Below are positions 23,929 through 32,417 of a stretch of DNA of 64,000 nucleotides, in pieces. Position 1 is the stretch's first letter. Each line of letters starts with the position of its first letter. Source of the stretch: Geothrix oryzisoli (GTDB lineage Bacteria > Acidobacteriota > Holophagae > Holophagales > Holophagaceae); the NCBI RefSeq assembly GCF_022808865.1, contig NZ_JAKZLB010000004.1:124001-188000 (forward strand), given 5' to 3'. The notes under the pieces are model-generated. The model was not told the DNA's origin. It saw only the letters and a program-made list of their open reading frames with translations, and ran no database searches. Both the position numbers and the translations under genes were made by a program.

Positions 23929-25875
23929 TCAGCCGATCCCGCACCCCTGCAGCCACCCGGCCACGGCCCCCCAGACCATCTGCGACCAGTAGTAGAAGCC
24001 CCGCTTGATGGGCTTCGGCGTGTAGCTGGCGTGGAGCCGGTCCTTGAGCATCGGGTAGTTCCCGTCGGGATCCAGCACGGCGGCGGCGACCGGGGAATCG
24101 AACTCGTAGGTGATCCAGCGGTCCTGCCCGTCCCACACCAGCCGCTGCTCGTCCTTGTTCTCCAGGCGCACCCAGAGCGTGATCGGCACCTTCAGGCCGC
24201 CCTTCCGCTCCAGGGTGATGGACCCCACCCGGCCGGGCGCCGCGGGCTGCGGAGAGGCGAAGACGGGGTGCTTGTCCGAGAAGAGCCAGCCGCCCTGGGT
24301 GACCTCCCGGGTCTTCACGCCCCGGATGGCGTAGTCGAGCACCTCCGTGCCCTCCACGAAATCCCGCCAGAACCCCGACAGATCGCGGCCCGACGCCCGC
24401 TCGGCGATCCGCTTGAAGTCGTTCCGGGTCGGGTGGTGGAAGGCCATCTCCTGGGCGTAGGCCCGCATCACCTGCTCCATCACGGGCCGGCCCAGCATGG
24501 CCTCCAGCTGATTCAGGACCAGGGTGGGCTTGCCGTAGGCCATGACGAAGTAGCTGTCCATGTTCATCGTCCTGAACCCGAACCGCGTGAGCGGGTCGGC
24601 GGACGGCAGGGACCAGTAGCCGGTCCACTCCTGGAAGTCCGTGGGCACCTGGAACCGCCGGCCGCCCAGCAGGCTGTGGTAGCTGCGCTCCATGGCCTTG
24701 TGGGTGAACCAGGTGGTGAGCCCCTCGTCCAGCCAGGGTTCTTCGAACTCGTTGCTGGCCAGCATGCCGTAGAAGAACTGGTGTCCGTATTCGTGGATGG
24801 CCACCTCCTCCGGTTCGAAGCGCTGCTGCAGCGGATCGAACGCCACCGAGGTGGCGGTGAACAAGGTGGGGTATTCCATGCCATCCGCCCCTTCGGCCTC
24901 CTTGGGCGTATCGATCACCGTGAGCGTGGGATACGGGTACTTGAAGTACCACTCCTCGCTCCAGCGCAGGGCGTTCTCCACGGCCCGCCGCTGCCGCTGG
25001 AAGTTCCCCCGGTTGCGGTCATTGATGTAGTAGAAGACCTGCACCCCGCGGTACTCGATCATGGTCGGGTTCCGCCAGCTCTCCCGCGGCATCACGGCCC
25101 AGGCGAAATCGTGGACGTCCTCCGCGTGCAGCCGCCAGATCGCGTTCAGCGGGCGCTTGGGGTCCGTCTCGACCTCGGTGATGAAGTTCGTCTGCGTTCC
25201 CGTGTGGGCCAGACCCAGCGCATTCGGCAGGGACAGGGATACGTCGTAGACCCCGAAATCCGCGAAGAATTCCGTGTTGGCGTGATAGGCGTGGCAGTTC
25301 CAACGATCGCCCTGGTAGACCCCCACCTTGGGGAACCACTGGCCGGACATGAGGAAGTCGTCTGCCCACCCGCTGCGCGCGAAGACCCTGGGATAGCGGT
25401 TCTCCCAGGCGATCTCCACCTGGATGGTCTCGCCGGGCGCCACCGGCCGCGGGAGCTTGAGCCAATGCACCGTCTCGTCCTCGCCGGCGTGGCCCTGGAG
25501 GTCCCGGCCGTCCATGCGGGCGCTGATCAGGCGGCAGTAGCCCCAGGAGGAGGCGTCCGCCGGCCGGTCCTGCTGATCGCTCCGCAGACGCCCCCCGCTC
25601 TCCTGCACGAAGAGGCTCTGGGGGCCCTTGAAGGCGTTGAGGTAGAGATGCAGCGGGAGCTCCTGCGTGGAAGCCGTGCCCGTGTTCCGCCACGACAGAG
25701 TCTCGGTCGCCTCAAGTGTCTTGTGCTCGTAGTCGAGGACGGCATCGATCCGGTAGTTGGCGATCCGCGGCGATCTCGGCTTGTCGAACCACTTCTCCGG
25801 CGTCCAGGTCCGCGGCGCCGCGCCCAGCCCCATGGCCGCGAACAGCACCAGCGCAGCCACCATGCGGCGTCCCAT
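23929..25875 (-). CDS. Secreted M1-family zinc metallopeptidase
   Basis: 648 residues with a signal peptide (MGRRMVAALVLFAAMGLGAA). The zinc site HEYGH (361-365) plus Glu384 in WLDEGL gives the gluzincin HExxH-18-E pattern. GMEYPT (332-337) occupies the position of the GxMEN exopeptidase motif of classical aminopeptidase N and departs from it, as in the M1-like proteins of Acidobacteriota and Bacteroidota. Probably degrades peptides in the periplasm. GGGAGG lies about 7 nt before the ATG. Confidence 0.88.
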   Translation of the reverse strand: MGRRMVAALVLFAAMGLGAAPRTWTPEKWFDKPRSPRIANYRIDAVLDYEHKTLEATETLSWRNTGTASTQELPLHLYLNAFKGPQSLFVQESGGRLRSDQQDRPADASSWGYCRLISARMDGRDLQGHAGEDETVHWLKLPRPVAPGETIQVEIAWENRYPRVFARSGWADDFLMSGQWFPKVGVYQGDRWNCHAYHANTEFFADFGVYDVSLSLPNALGLAHTGTQTNFITEVETDPKRPLNAIWRLHAEDVHDFAWAVMPRESWRNPTMIEYRGVQVFYYINDRNRGNFQRQRRAVENALRWSEEWYFKYPYPTLTVIDTPKEAEGADGMEYPTLFTATSVAFDPLQQRFEPEEVAIHEYGHQFFYGMLASNEFEEPWLDEGLTTWFTHKAMERSYHSLLGGRRFQVPTDFQEWTGYWSLPSADPLTRFGFRTMNMDSYFVMAYGKPTLVLNQLEAMLGRPVMEQVMRAYAQEMAFHHPTRNDFKRIAERASGRDLSGFWRDFVEGTEVLDYAIRGVKTREVTQGGWLFSDKHPVFASPQPAAPGRVGSITLERKGGLKVPITLWVRLENKDEQRLVWDGQDRWITYEFDSPVAAAVLDPDGNYPMLKDRLHASYTPKPIKRGFYYWSQMVWGAVAGWLQGCGIG

Positions 25876-25929
25876 CGGATCCTCCCAGAGCGTCCGTCGA
25901 GTCTACCAACACTCGCCCAGCCTGCGTCC

Positions 25930-25957
25930 TTGCCTCTTCCCGGATCCCTGCTACACT
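25930..25957 (+). promoter_or_regulatory. Sigma-70-type promoter of the initiator tRNA
   Basis: TTGCCT (25930-25935), a 16-bp spacer and TACACT (25952-25957). The tRNA begins 11 bp after the -10 element, a normal leader for a stand-alone tRNA. Confidence 0.6.
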
Positions 25958-25967
25958 CAAGATCTAC

Positions 25968-26044
<77 letters not shown>

Positions 26045-26054
26045 ACCTGAATGG

Positions 26055-26080
26055 AAACCGGAGCCGAGTGCTCCGGTTTT
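26055..26080 (+). terminator. Intrinsic terminator after tRNA-fMet
   Basis: 9-bp stem AAACCGGAG/CTCCGGTTT with a 7-nt loop, followed by a short T stretch, beginning 10 bp after the tRNA 3' end. Confidence 0.8.
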
Positions 26081-26313
26081 CGCGTACGCCTGGCACCGTC
26101 CGCAGGATCGGGACCTGCGAGTGGGATGTGGAGGGGGCGACTTGATGTCGCGTCCGGAGCAGACCGGGACCGCGCAGCGGGCCCCGTTCAAATCGCGCCT
26201 TCATGGGTCGACGAGACGAAGCGGAGAGCAGAGGGGCCGCGCCTCAACCGAAGTCCGGTGGGAGGCCCTGGCTTCTCCCAATCCAGGGGCCCATCCCGGT
26301 CATCATGAATTCC
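26081..26313. other. Intergenic region without a recognised gene
   Basis: 233 bp between the tRNA terminator and the SRAP gene. Open frames here are short extensions of the SRAP frame or shadows. A copy of the T-loop-like GTTCAAATC occurs at about 26188, but the flanks cannot form a tRNA. No clear promoter is visible. Confidence 0.4.
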
Positions 26314-26976
26314 ATGTGCGGCCGCTACACCTTCCTCTTCACGGTGCAGTCCCTGGTGGAGGCGTTCGGCATCGCCCCTCCCGGCTTCGACATCGTGGAG
26401 GGTTCCGACATCACCCCTGGGCAGCATGTCGTGATCGTGCGGCCCGAGCGGGGGCGGCGCGTGGCCGATGTGGCCTTCTGGGGTCTCATCCCGCACTGGG
26501 TCAAGGACCCGAATGCCTGCTCGAAACCGATCCAGGCCCGGGCGGAGACCGTCGAGGAAAAGCCGACCTTCCGGGGCGCCTTCAGGCGGAAGCGCTGCCT
26601 CGTGCCGGCCTCGGGGTTCTATGAGTGGAAGGCCGAGGGGAAGGTCAAACAGCCGTTCTACATCCACCCCGTGGCGGGCGCAGGCTTCGCCTTTGCGGGA
26701 CTGATGGAGGACTGGCAGGGACCGGATGGCGAGGTGATGGTCAGCACCTGCCTCATCACGACGGAGGCGAACGACCTCCTGGCCGGCATCCACCCGAGGA
26801 TGCCCGTCATCCTCCCCGAATCCGCCTGGGATCTCTGGCTGGATCCCGCCGCGCAGACCCGGGACGTGAAGCCCCTACTCGTTCCCTGCCCGGGGGACCT
26901 CATGGTGGTCCACCCCGTCGGGAGGGCCTCCCGTCAGGTCGAGATGCAGGGGCCGGCCTTGTTCCCGCCGGCGTAG
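26314..26976 (+). CDS. SRAP-domain (YedK/HMCES) abasic-site processing protein
   Basis: 220 residues. The ATG at 26314 is chosen because Cys2 of MCGRY must become the N-terminal residue that crosslinks to abasic DNA; ATGs at 26203 and 26305 would bury it. Family motifs: AFWGLIPHWVKDP, RAETV, CLVPASGFYEWK (catalytic Glu), and GIHPRMPVIL (catalytic His). The residue equivalent to the active-site Asn in the usual NARxET motif is Gln (Q74, in IQARAETV). The protein forms a DNA-protein crosslink at abasic sites in single-stranded DNA. Length is typical. Confidence 0.9.
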   Translation: MCGRYTFLFTVQSLVEAFGIAPPGFDIVEGSDITPGQHVVIVRPERGRRVADVAFWGLIPHWVKDPNACSKPIQARAETVEEKPTFRGAFRRKRCLVPASGFYEWKAEGKVKQPFYIHPVAGAGFAFAGLMEDWQGPDGEVMVSTCLITTEANDLLAGIHPRMPVILPESAWDLWLDPAAQTRDVKPLLVPCPGDLMVVHPVGRASRQVEMQGPALFPPA

Positions 26977-27107
26977 GGCCTGGCAGGTCGGGCAGTGTCC
27001 CCGGCACGCCCAGGAGCAGGTGAGCTGCGAGGGTGCTTCCGCCGGGAGGGCCCCAGGCCTGTCCATCGGCTGGCGCCCTATCGAAGGGGCCGGACCGGCG
27101 GGCCCCA

Positions 27108-28808
27108 TCAGGTCGACTCCGGGAGGGCGCCCGGCGACTGGAACCAGCTGAACCCCCAGGCCAGCCCCATCACCGCCAGGCAGCCGATGAGGTTGTACCA
27201 GAGGAACGAGATGGCCGTGAACTTGAAGCAGAGGAGCACGCCGGCTTCCGCCACGAGGGCCGCGTAGAAGGCCGTGCCGCCGCGCACGCGCTTGAGGTAG
27301 AAGGCCGTGATGAAGATGCCGAGGATCGTGCCGTAGAACAGGGAGCCGAGGATGTTCACGGCCTCGATGAGGGAGCCCAGGCGGGCGGCGTACTCGGCGA
27401 AGGCCATGGCGAAGCAGCCCCAGGCGAAGGTCGCGATGCGGCCCACCCACACCTCGCGCACGCCGCGGCTGCCCCCGATGAGGCGGCGCCAGAGGTCCAC
27501 CACCGTGGTCGCGCCGAGGGCGCTGATCTCCCCGGACATGGAGGACATGGAGCCCGAGAACACCGCGGCCAGCACGAGGCCCACCAGCCCCGCAGGCAGG
27601 CTGCTCAGCACATAGGCCAGGAAGATGTAGTTGACGTCGCTGGGATGGGTGCCGGGGTTGGCCTTCTCGATGATCGCCAGGCCCCGCTGCCGCACCGCTT
27701 CGCTCTCGGCTTGCGCCCGCTGGAGCTCCATCCTGGCGGCGGCGATCGTCGCCGCGTCCCCGCCATGCCGGGCGGTCACGAAGGCCTCGGCCCGCTGGCG
27801 CTGGGCTTCCCGCGCCCGGGCGTAGTCCGCCTCCGTGGCGCGGTAGGCGGGCGCCTCCGGACCCGCCAGGACCTGCTTCACGGGCCCGGGGTTGAAGAAG
27901 AGCGGCGGCGCCTGGAACTGGTAGAAGGCGAAGACGAGCACGCCCAGCAGCAGGATGAGGAACTGCAGGGGCACCTTGACCATGCCGTTCAGCAGGAGGC
28001 CGAGGCGGCCCTGGGTGAGGGAGCTGCCCGCCAGGTAGCGCTGGACCTGGGACTGGTCGGTGCCGAAGTAGGAGAGCATGAGGAAGAAGCCCCCGATGAG
28101 CCCCGACCACAGGTTGTAGCGGTTGTTGAGGTCGAAGCGCAGGTCGATGGCGTTCAGGCGCCCCAGCCCGCCCGCCACGTGGAGGGCGTCGCCGAGGCTC
28201 ACGTGGGGGGGCAGGCGGTGGACGGTCATCACGCCCGCCAGGATCATCCCGAAGGCGATGATCACCATCTGTGAGCTGTGGGCCCAGGCCACGGCCCGGG
28301 TCCCGCCCACCACCGTGTAGGTCATGACCAGGAGGCCCACCAGCAGGATGTTGGCGTGGATGCTCCAGCCCAGGAGCACGGAAAGGACCAGGGCCGGCGC
28401 GAAGATGGTGATGCCGACCGCGAGGCTGCGCTGGATCAGGAAGAGGCAGGCGGCGAGGAGCCGGGTCTTCAGGTCGAAGCGGTCCTCCAGGATCTCGTAG
28501 GCCGTCGACACCTTCAGGCGGTGGTAGAGCGGGAGGGCCGTCATGGACAGCACGATGGCGGCCAGGGGCAGGCCGAAATAGAACTGCACGAACCGCAGGC
28601 CGTCCGTGTAGGCCAGGCCCGGCGTGGAGAGGAAGGTGATGGCGCTGGTCTGGGTCGCGATGATGGACAGGCCGATCAGCCACCAGCGGTGGTCGCGGCC
28701 ACCGCCGATGTAGCCCTCCCCCGTGGTGGCGCCGCGCCCTTTGTAGAGGCCCCAGCAGACGACGAAGAGCAGGGCGGCGCCCAGGACGAACCAGTCGAGC
28801 CGGCTCAC
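27108..28808 (-). CDS. Sodium:solute symporter (SSS family)
   Basis: 566 residues with about 13 membrane spans. It opens LDWFVLGAALLFVVCWGLYKG, has the SSS signature region near FYFGLPLAAIVLSMTALPLY, and the conserved sodium-site helix (SSMSGEISALGATTVVDLW). A soluble, charged insertion of about 80 residues (YARAREAQRQRAEAFVTARH, about residues 315-395) sits between two spans. The GTG start at 28808 overlaps the stop of the 38-residue ORF in GTGA. The deacetylase upstream suggests uptake of a sugar- or amino-sugar-type product, which is inference. Confidence 0.9.
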   Translation of the reverse strand: MSRLDWFVLGAALLFVVCWGLYKGRGATTGEGYIGGGRDHRWWLIGLSIIATQTSAITFLSTPGLAYTDGLRFVQFYFGLPLAAIVLSMTALPLYHRLKVSTAYEILEDRFDLKTRLLAACLFLIQRSLAVGITIFAPALVLSVLLGWSIHANILLVGLLVMTYTVVGGTRAVAWAHSSQMVIIAFGMILAGVMTVHRLPPHVSLGDALHVAGGLGRLNAIDLRFDLNNRYNLWSGLIGGFFLMLSYFGTDQSQVQRYLAGSSLTQGRLGLLLNGMVKVPLQFLILLLGVLVFAFYQFQAPPLFFNPGPVKQVLAGPEAPAYRATEADYARAREAQRQRAEAFVTARHGGDAATIAAARMELQRAQAESEAVRQRGLAIIEKANPGTHPSDVNYIFLAYVLSSLPAGLVGLVLAAVFSGSMSSMSGEISALGATTVVDLWRRLIGGSRGVREVWVGRIATFAWGCFAMAFAEYAARLGSLIEAVNILGSLFYGTILGIFITAFYLKRVRGGTAFYAALVAEAGVLLCFKFTAISFLWYNLIGCLAVMGLAWGFSWFQSPGALPEST

Positions 28809-28921
28809 GAGAAGGCCCAGCCGAGCAGGCGGAACCCCAGGATGCAGAGCAGCAGCTCACCGAGCACGAGCAGGTAGAGACGCTTCCAGGTACCCAGGAG
28901 GGGCGGGGCTTCCTCAGTCAT
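28805..28921 (-). CDS. 38-residue single-span membrane peptide, likely symporter accessory subunit
   Basis: ATG at 28921, stop TGA at 28805. It reads a polar head (MTEEAPPLLGTWKRLY) and one hydrophobic helix (LLVLGELLLCILGFRLLGWA). Its start overlaps the end of the deacetylase gene by 8 bp, and its stop overlaps the symporter start in GTGA, so all three are translationally coupled. Small one-span accessory proteins encoded next to SSS transporters are known in bacteria; assignment to that class rests on position and shape. Confidence 0.75.
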   Translation of the reverse strand: MTEEAPPLLGTWKRLYLLVLGELLLCILGFRLLGWAFS

Positions 28922-31433
28922 GGGCATGCCCCAGGGCCAGCAGGTTGGCGAAGAGGCGGGTGGCGCCGGGCACTCCGTCCGGCAGCTGGCGGAAGAAGGA
29001 GAGCCCCGTGTACACGTAGTGGCCCTTCCCGTGCCGGGCCACGATCAGGGCGCCGCCGTCCTCGGGCTCACCGGGGTCGGCCATGCCGAGCAGGGGGGTG
29101 TAGCGGGCATCCCAGCCTTCGGCGTGGTAGAGGCTCCGCTCCTGCACCCAGCCGTCGAAATCCTGCGCGGTGAGCTCGTTGGGCCAGTGGAAGGCCGGGT
29201 GCCCGGGCTGGAGCAGGTGCACCGGCACCGTCTCCACGGTGACGCGCTTCCGGCCCACCTTGAACGGATAGGGGCCGATGGCCTCCGTGACCATGCCGGC
29301 ATTGATCCCCGGAATGCCTGTATTCACGGTGTAGAGCACCAGCTCGGTGCCGCCCGCGGCCACATAGGCGTGGAGCCGCTCCTTGAGGCTCTGGAGCGCG
29401 GGCCGCGTGTTGAAGGCGCGGATGCCCAGCACGATGGCGTCGAAGCGGGCCAGATCCTCCCGCGCCAGCGCCTCGTCCGACAGCAGCTCCACCTCGTAGC
29501 CGATGCGGCGCAGCGCCTGGGGGATGTCATCGCCGGCGCCCATGACGTAGCCGATGCGGCGGCCGTCGTGCCTCAGTTCGAAGCGCTCCAGACGGACTCT
29601 GGCCGCCGGCAGGAGGGTCTGCAGGGGGATGTGCGGATGGTCCACCCTCACGAGGGCGTGCGCGGGCCTGAAGCCCGTGCCCGTGTCCACCTCGGCGCGC
29701 AGCTCGCCGGAGGCCGTGGTGGCGGGCGGTGTGAGGCGGAAGGTGAATTCCCGCTCCTCCCCCGGGCGGGACAGGGCGAAGGGCTGTTCGGCAGGCTCCA
29801 CCTTCCACGCCTCCGGCGCCTGCAGGCGCACCCTCCCCGCGGCCGCCGCCCCCCCGGCCAGCACCTTGAGGCGCACCTCCTTCGCCGCGGGCCCCTCGAA
29901 GACCTGGACCGGATCGGCGAAGGTCACGAGCGCCGCGGGCACCACCGCCAGAGGCTGGTACCGCTCGCCGAGGACCGGATCCCGGAAGCGGAACTGCACG
30001 GGCACCGTAACTTCGAAGGGGCCCTCCGGGGTCGCCAGGCGGGCCCGGAGGCGGAAGGGCGCGGGGGACTCGGGCAGACCCGCCCAGGCCTCGGCGCCCG
30101 GTCCACCCAGCCAGTGGGGCTGGCTCAGGGGGGTGTCCGCGGCCACCGTGAACGCGAAGCGTTCCTTGCGGGTCGCGTTGTCGGGCAGAGGCTTCCCATC
30201 CCGGCGGGTTTCGAGGACGCGCGTCCCTTCGGGCCCAACCGCCTCAAGGGTGAGGGCGTCCAGCACCACGGGAGCCCCGCCGCGCACCAGCACGGCGGCC
30301 TGCACGGTGAGCCGGTCTCCGGGCGCCAGGCGCTGACGGTCGGCGATGGCTTCCACCCAGAGGCCGGCGGCGGCCCGGATGACCTCCTCCAGCTCCGCGC
30401 GCTTGGCCTGGACGAGCGGCTCGGCCTGCGCCTCCGGAGGCAGGTTGCGAAGGTCGTGCAGGGCCCGCACGAGCTGGGGCAGGATGGCGGCGGGGTGATC
30501 GGGTCGGAACCCCTGACGCGCCTCGCGCAACAGGGCGGCGACGCCCCGAGTGCCCCGGAAGCGGGACCAGGTGAGATCGATCCCGTCGAAGAGGTCCCCC
30601 TTGGCCGGACGGCCGTCCAGCAGCTCGAAGGTCTCCACCCGCCGCCCCCGCTGGGCCAGCACACCGAATCCCTGGCTGCGATGCTGGCTGCGGCTCTCGG
30701 CGGCCAACTCCCCGTAGGAGCGGCCCAGCAGCGGATCGAAGGCCCCCACGTCCAGCGTCAAGCTTCCGGCGGGGGGCGCCGGGGCCTCATCCGTGAAGAG
30801 GTAGTGGTTCCACAGCAGCCGGGTGGCCTGCCAGGGGCGGAGGCCGGCCTTGAGCTGCTCCGGGAAGCGGGTCGGGTCGGCGGCGGCCTTGAAGGCTTCG
30901 ATGGCCAGCAGGGCCGAGGCGGTGTGGTGGCCATGCCCCGCCCGCGCATCCGGCGGGAACCGGGTGAGGATGACATCGGGCCGGAAGGCGCGGATGGTCC
31001 GCACCACCTCGGCCAGGACCCGGTCGTGGCCCCACATGCGGAGGGATTCCTCCGCCGTCTTGGAGAAGCCGAAATCCACCGCCGAGGTGAAGAACTGCTC
31101 TGCCCCGTCGAGGCGCCGCGCGGCCAGCAGCTCCTGGGTCCGGATGGCCGCAAGGCTGTCGCCCAGCTCATGGCCGATGAGGTTCTGGCCGCCGCTACCC
31201 CGGGTGATGGCGAGGTAGGCCGTGCGCAGGTTGCGCCCCTTGGAGAGCGTGGCGAGCACCGCCGTGTTCTCGTCGTCCGGGTGGGCGGCGATATAGAGGA
31301 CGCTGCCCACCGTCTGGAGGCGGTTCAGCTGCTTCTGCAGGTCGGCGGCGTCCCGGACGGGGCCCTGGGCCGGGAGCCTCGGTCCCAGCAGGGCCCCTAG
31401 GACGAGGAGGAGGATCCGGCGCGGGGTTCGCAT
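28914..31433 (-). CDS. Exported PIG-L (LmbE-type) deacetylase with C-terminal beta and amidotransferase-like domains
   Basis: 839 residues with a signal peptide (MRTPRRILLLVLGALLG). The PIG-L zinc site is clear: AHPDDE near residue 50 and GHGHH near 167. The middle (about 330-640) is beta-rich, Ig/NPCBM-like. The last 200 residues (VMGAGDDIPQALRRIGYEV, FDAIVLGIRAFNTRPAL) resemble a class I amidotransferase-like fold without a catalytic Cys. Members remove acetyl groups from N-acetylglucosamine-type conjugates. No Shine-Dalgarno sequence lies before the ATG; an 18-codon frame ending 3 nt upstream may drive initiation. Confidence 0.87.
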   Translation of the reverse strand: MRTPRRILLLVLGALLGPRLPAQGPVRDAADLQKQLNRLQTVGSVLYIAAHPDDENTAVLATLSKGRNLRTAYLAITRGSGGQNLIGHELGDSLAAIRTQELLAARRLDGAEQFFTSAVDFGFSKTAEESLRMWGHDRVLAEVVRTIRAFRPDVILTRFPPDARAGHGHHTASALLAIEAFKAAADPTRFPEQLKAGLRPWQATRLLWNHYLFTDEAPAPPAGSLTLDVGAFDPLLGRSYGELAAESRSQHRSQGFGVLAQRGRRVETFELLDGRPAKGDLFDGIDLTWSRFRGTRGVAALLREARQGFRPDHPAAILPQLVRALHDLRNLPPEAQAEPLVQAKRAELEEVIRAAAGLWVEAIADRQRLAPGDRLTVQAAVLVRGGAPVVLDALTLEAVGPEGTRVLETRRDGKPLPDNATRKERFAFTVAADTPLSQPHWLGGPGAEAWAGLPESPAPFRLRARLATPEGPFEVTVPVQFRFRDPVLGERYQPLAVVPAALVTFADPVQVFEGPAAKEVRLKVLAGGAAAAGRVRLQAPEAWKVEPAEQPFALSRPGEEREFTFRLTPPATTASGELRAEVDTGTGFRPAHALVRVDHPHIPLQTLLPAARVRLERFELRHDGRRIGYVMGAGDDIPQALRRIGYEVELLSDEALAREDLARFDAIVLGIRAFNTRPALQSLKERLHAYVAAGGTELVLYTVNTGIPGINAGMVTEAIGPYPFKVGRKRVTVETVPVHLLQPGHPAFHWPNELTAQDFDGWVQERSLYHAEGWDARYTPLLGMADPGEPEDGGALIVARHGKGHYVYTGLSFFRQLPDGVPGATRLFANLLALGHAHD

Positions 31434-31436
31434 GGG

Positions 31437-31493
31437 CTAGCGCGTGGAAGCGGCGGAATGCGGAAGGAGGTGCATGAAGAGGCCAGGCTGCAT
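31437..31493 (-). CDS. Possible 18-codon leader peptide upstream of the PIG-L gene
   Basis: ATG at 31493 with AAGGGA 5 nt upstream, reading MQPGLFMHLLPHSAASTR and a TAG stop. The stop is in the same frame as the PIG-L start and separated from it by a single codon (CCC). Since the PIG-L start itself lacks a Shine-Dalgarno sequence, termination-reinitiation is plausible. Could also be chance. Confidence 0.35.
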   Translation of the reverse strand: MQPGLFMHLLPHSAASTR

Positions 31494-31574
31494 GGGAGTC
31501 CCTTGGTCGGAATGGCCAGCATAGCGCCGCCCCGGAAGGTCCATGGAAGAGAACCCTGGAGACGGTGTACCGAC

Positions 31575-31586
31575 AGGATATATCCT
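31575..31586. promoter_or_regulatory. 12-bp perfect palindrome in a divergent promoter region
   Basis: AGGATATATCCT lies between the divergent PIG-L operon and the gene at 31656, in an otherwise GC-rich stretch. It could be an operator, and its TATAT core may contribute to a -10 element. Confidence 0.3.
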
Positions 31587-31655
31587 CGACTCGGGCGCCT
31601 CCTGAAAAGCCTTGTTCAGACCCATGGGGAGCCGCCCTGCCCACCCCCCCCGCCC

Positions 31656-32402
31656 ATGTTCATCGCCCTCGGCCGCCTTCCGGACCACCCGGACGCCCTC
31701 GCCCGCGCCTCCCGGATCGCGGGCCTGGCGCCGTCGGATGGCGCGCGCCTGCTTGCGGGCACCTTCCCCCGCATCCTCCTGCGGGCCGCACCCGATCCCG
31801 AGGGCCTTGCCGCCGCCCTCACGGCGGAGGGCTTCCTCGCCTGGATCTCGGACCCGGCCCAGGTGCCCACGGACGCCCGCCGTGCGGTTCTCCGCGGCCT
31901 CGCCTGGACGACAGAGGGCTTTGAGGCCCAGGACGCTCAGGGCGGCACCCATGTGTGCCCCTTCCCGGCGGTGCGCCTCCTCCAGCGCGGCGCGCGCATC
32001 CGCACGACCACCGACCTGGAGACGACGACGACGCGGAAGCTGGACCTGGGGCGGGCGGTGCTCAGCGGCGGCATGATGCTGACGAAGAAGGTGACGCGGA
32101 CGACGGAACACACCACCCACGCGAAGGAGCCCTTCCTCCTGGTGCAGCGGGACGACGGCTTGCCGGATCTGATGATCTACGAACACCGCATGAACTATCA
32201 GTGCCTGGGCCCGGCCATGGGCCCGGCCACCCTGGCGAACCTCCTCCTGCTCACCGCGCGGTTCCAGGCGCTGTGCCCGCAGGCCCCCCTGGACGACCGC
32301 GTGGGCCGCCCCGGCTTCGTGGCGGGCCTGCCGATGCTGGGCGTGGATCCGGTGGACCTGGGGCTGCACCTGGTCTCCGAGGCGCGGCGCCGGGGCTGCT
32401 GA
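31656..32402 (+). CDS. Hypothetical protein
   Basis: 248 residues from the ATG at 31656 (MFIALGRLPDHPDALARASR); no good Shine-Dalgarno sequence, and an upstream in-frame start at 31458 would give an implausible Arg/Pro-rich extension. There is no signal or membrane span. A central threonine-rich segment (RIRTTTDLETTTTRKLDLGR) and KKVTRTTEHTTHAKEPFLLV stand out. The sequence pattern does not match a family I know. Divergent from the PIG-L operon. Confidence 0.55.
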   Translation: MFIALGRLPDHPDALARASRIAGLAPSDGARLLAGTFPRILLRAAPDPEGLAAALTAEGFLAWISDPAQVPTDARRAVLRGLAWTTEGFEAQDAQGGTHVCPFPAVRLLQRGARIRTTTDLETTTTRKLDLGRAVLSGGMMLTKKVTRTTEHTTHAKEPFLLVQRDDGLPDLMIYEHRMNYQCLGPAMGPATLANLLLLTARFQALCPQAPLDDRVGRPGFVAGLPMLGVDPVDLGLHLVSEARRRGC

Positions 32403-32417
32403 AGAAGATCGGGTGCC

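Noticed and set aside
26150-26210. Second tRNA or tRNA remnant (GTTCAAATC T-loop-like sequence)
   Set aside because: The flanks cannot form a T-stem, anticodon stem or acceptor, and the motif is only nine bases.
28920-31400. Very long open frame (826 codons) on the plus strand, antisense to the PIG-L gene
   Set aside because: High GC makes stop codons rare in the frame complementary to a gene. The translation is Gly/Arg/His/Gln-rich without motifs, whereas the minus strand has signal peptide and PIG-L zinc motifs.
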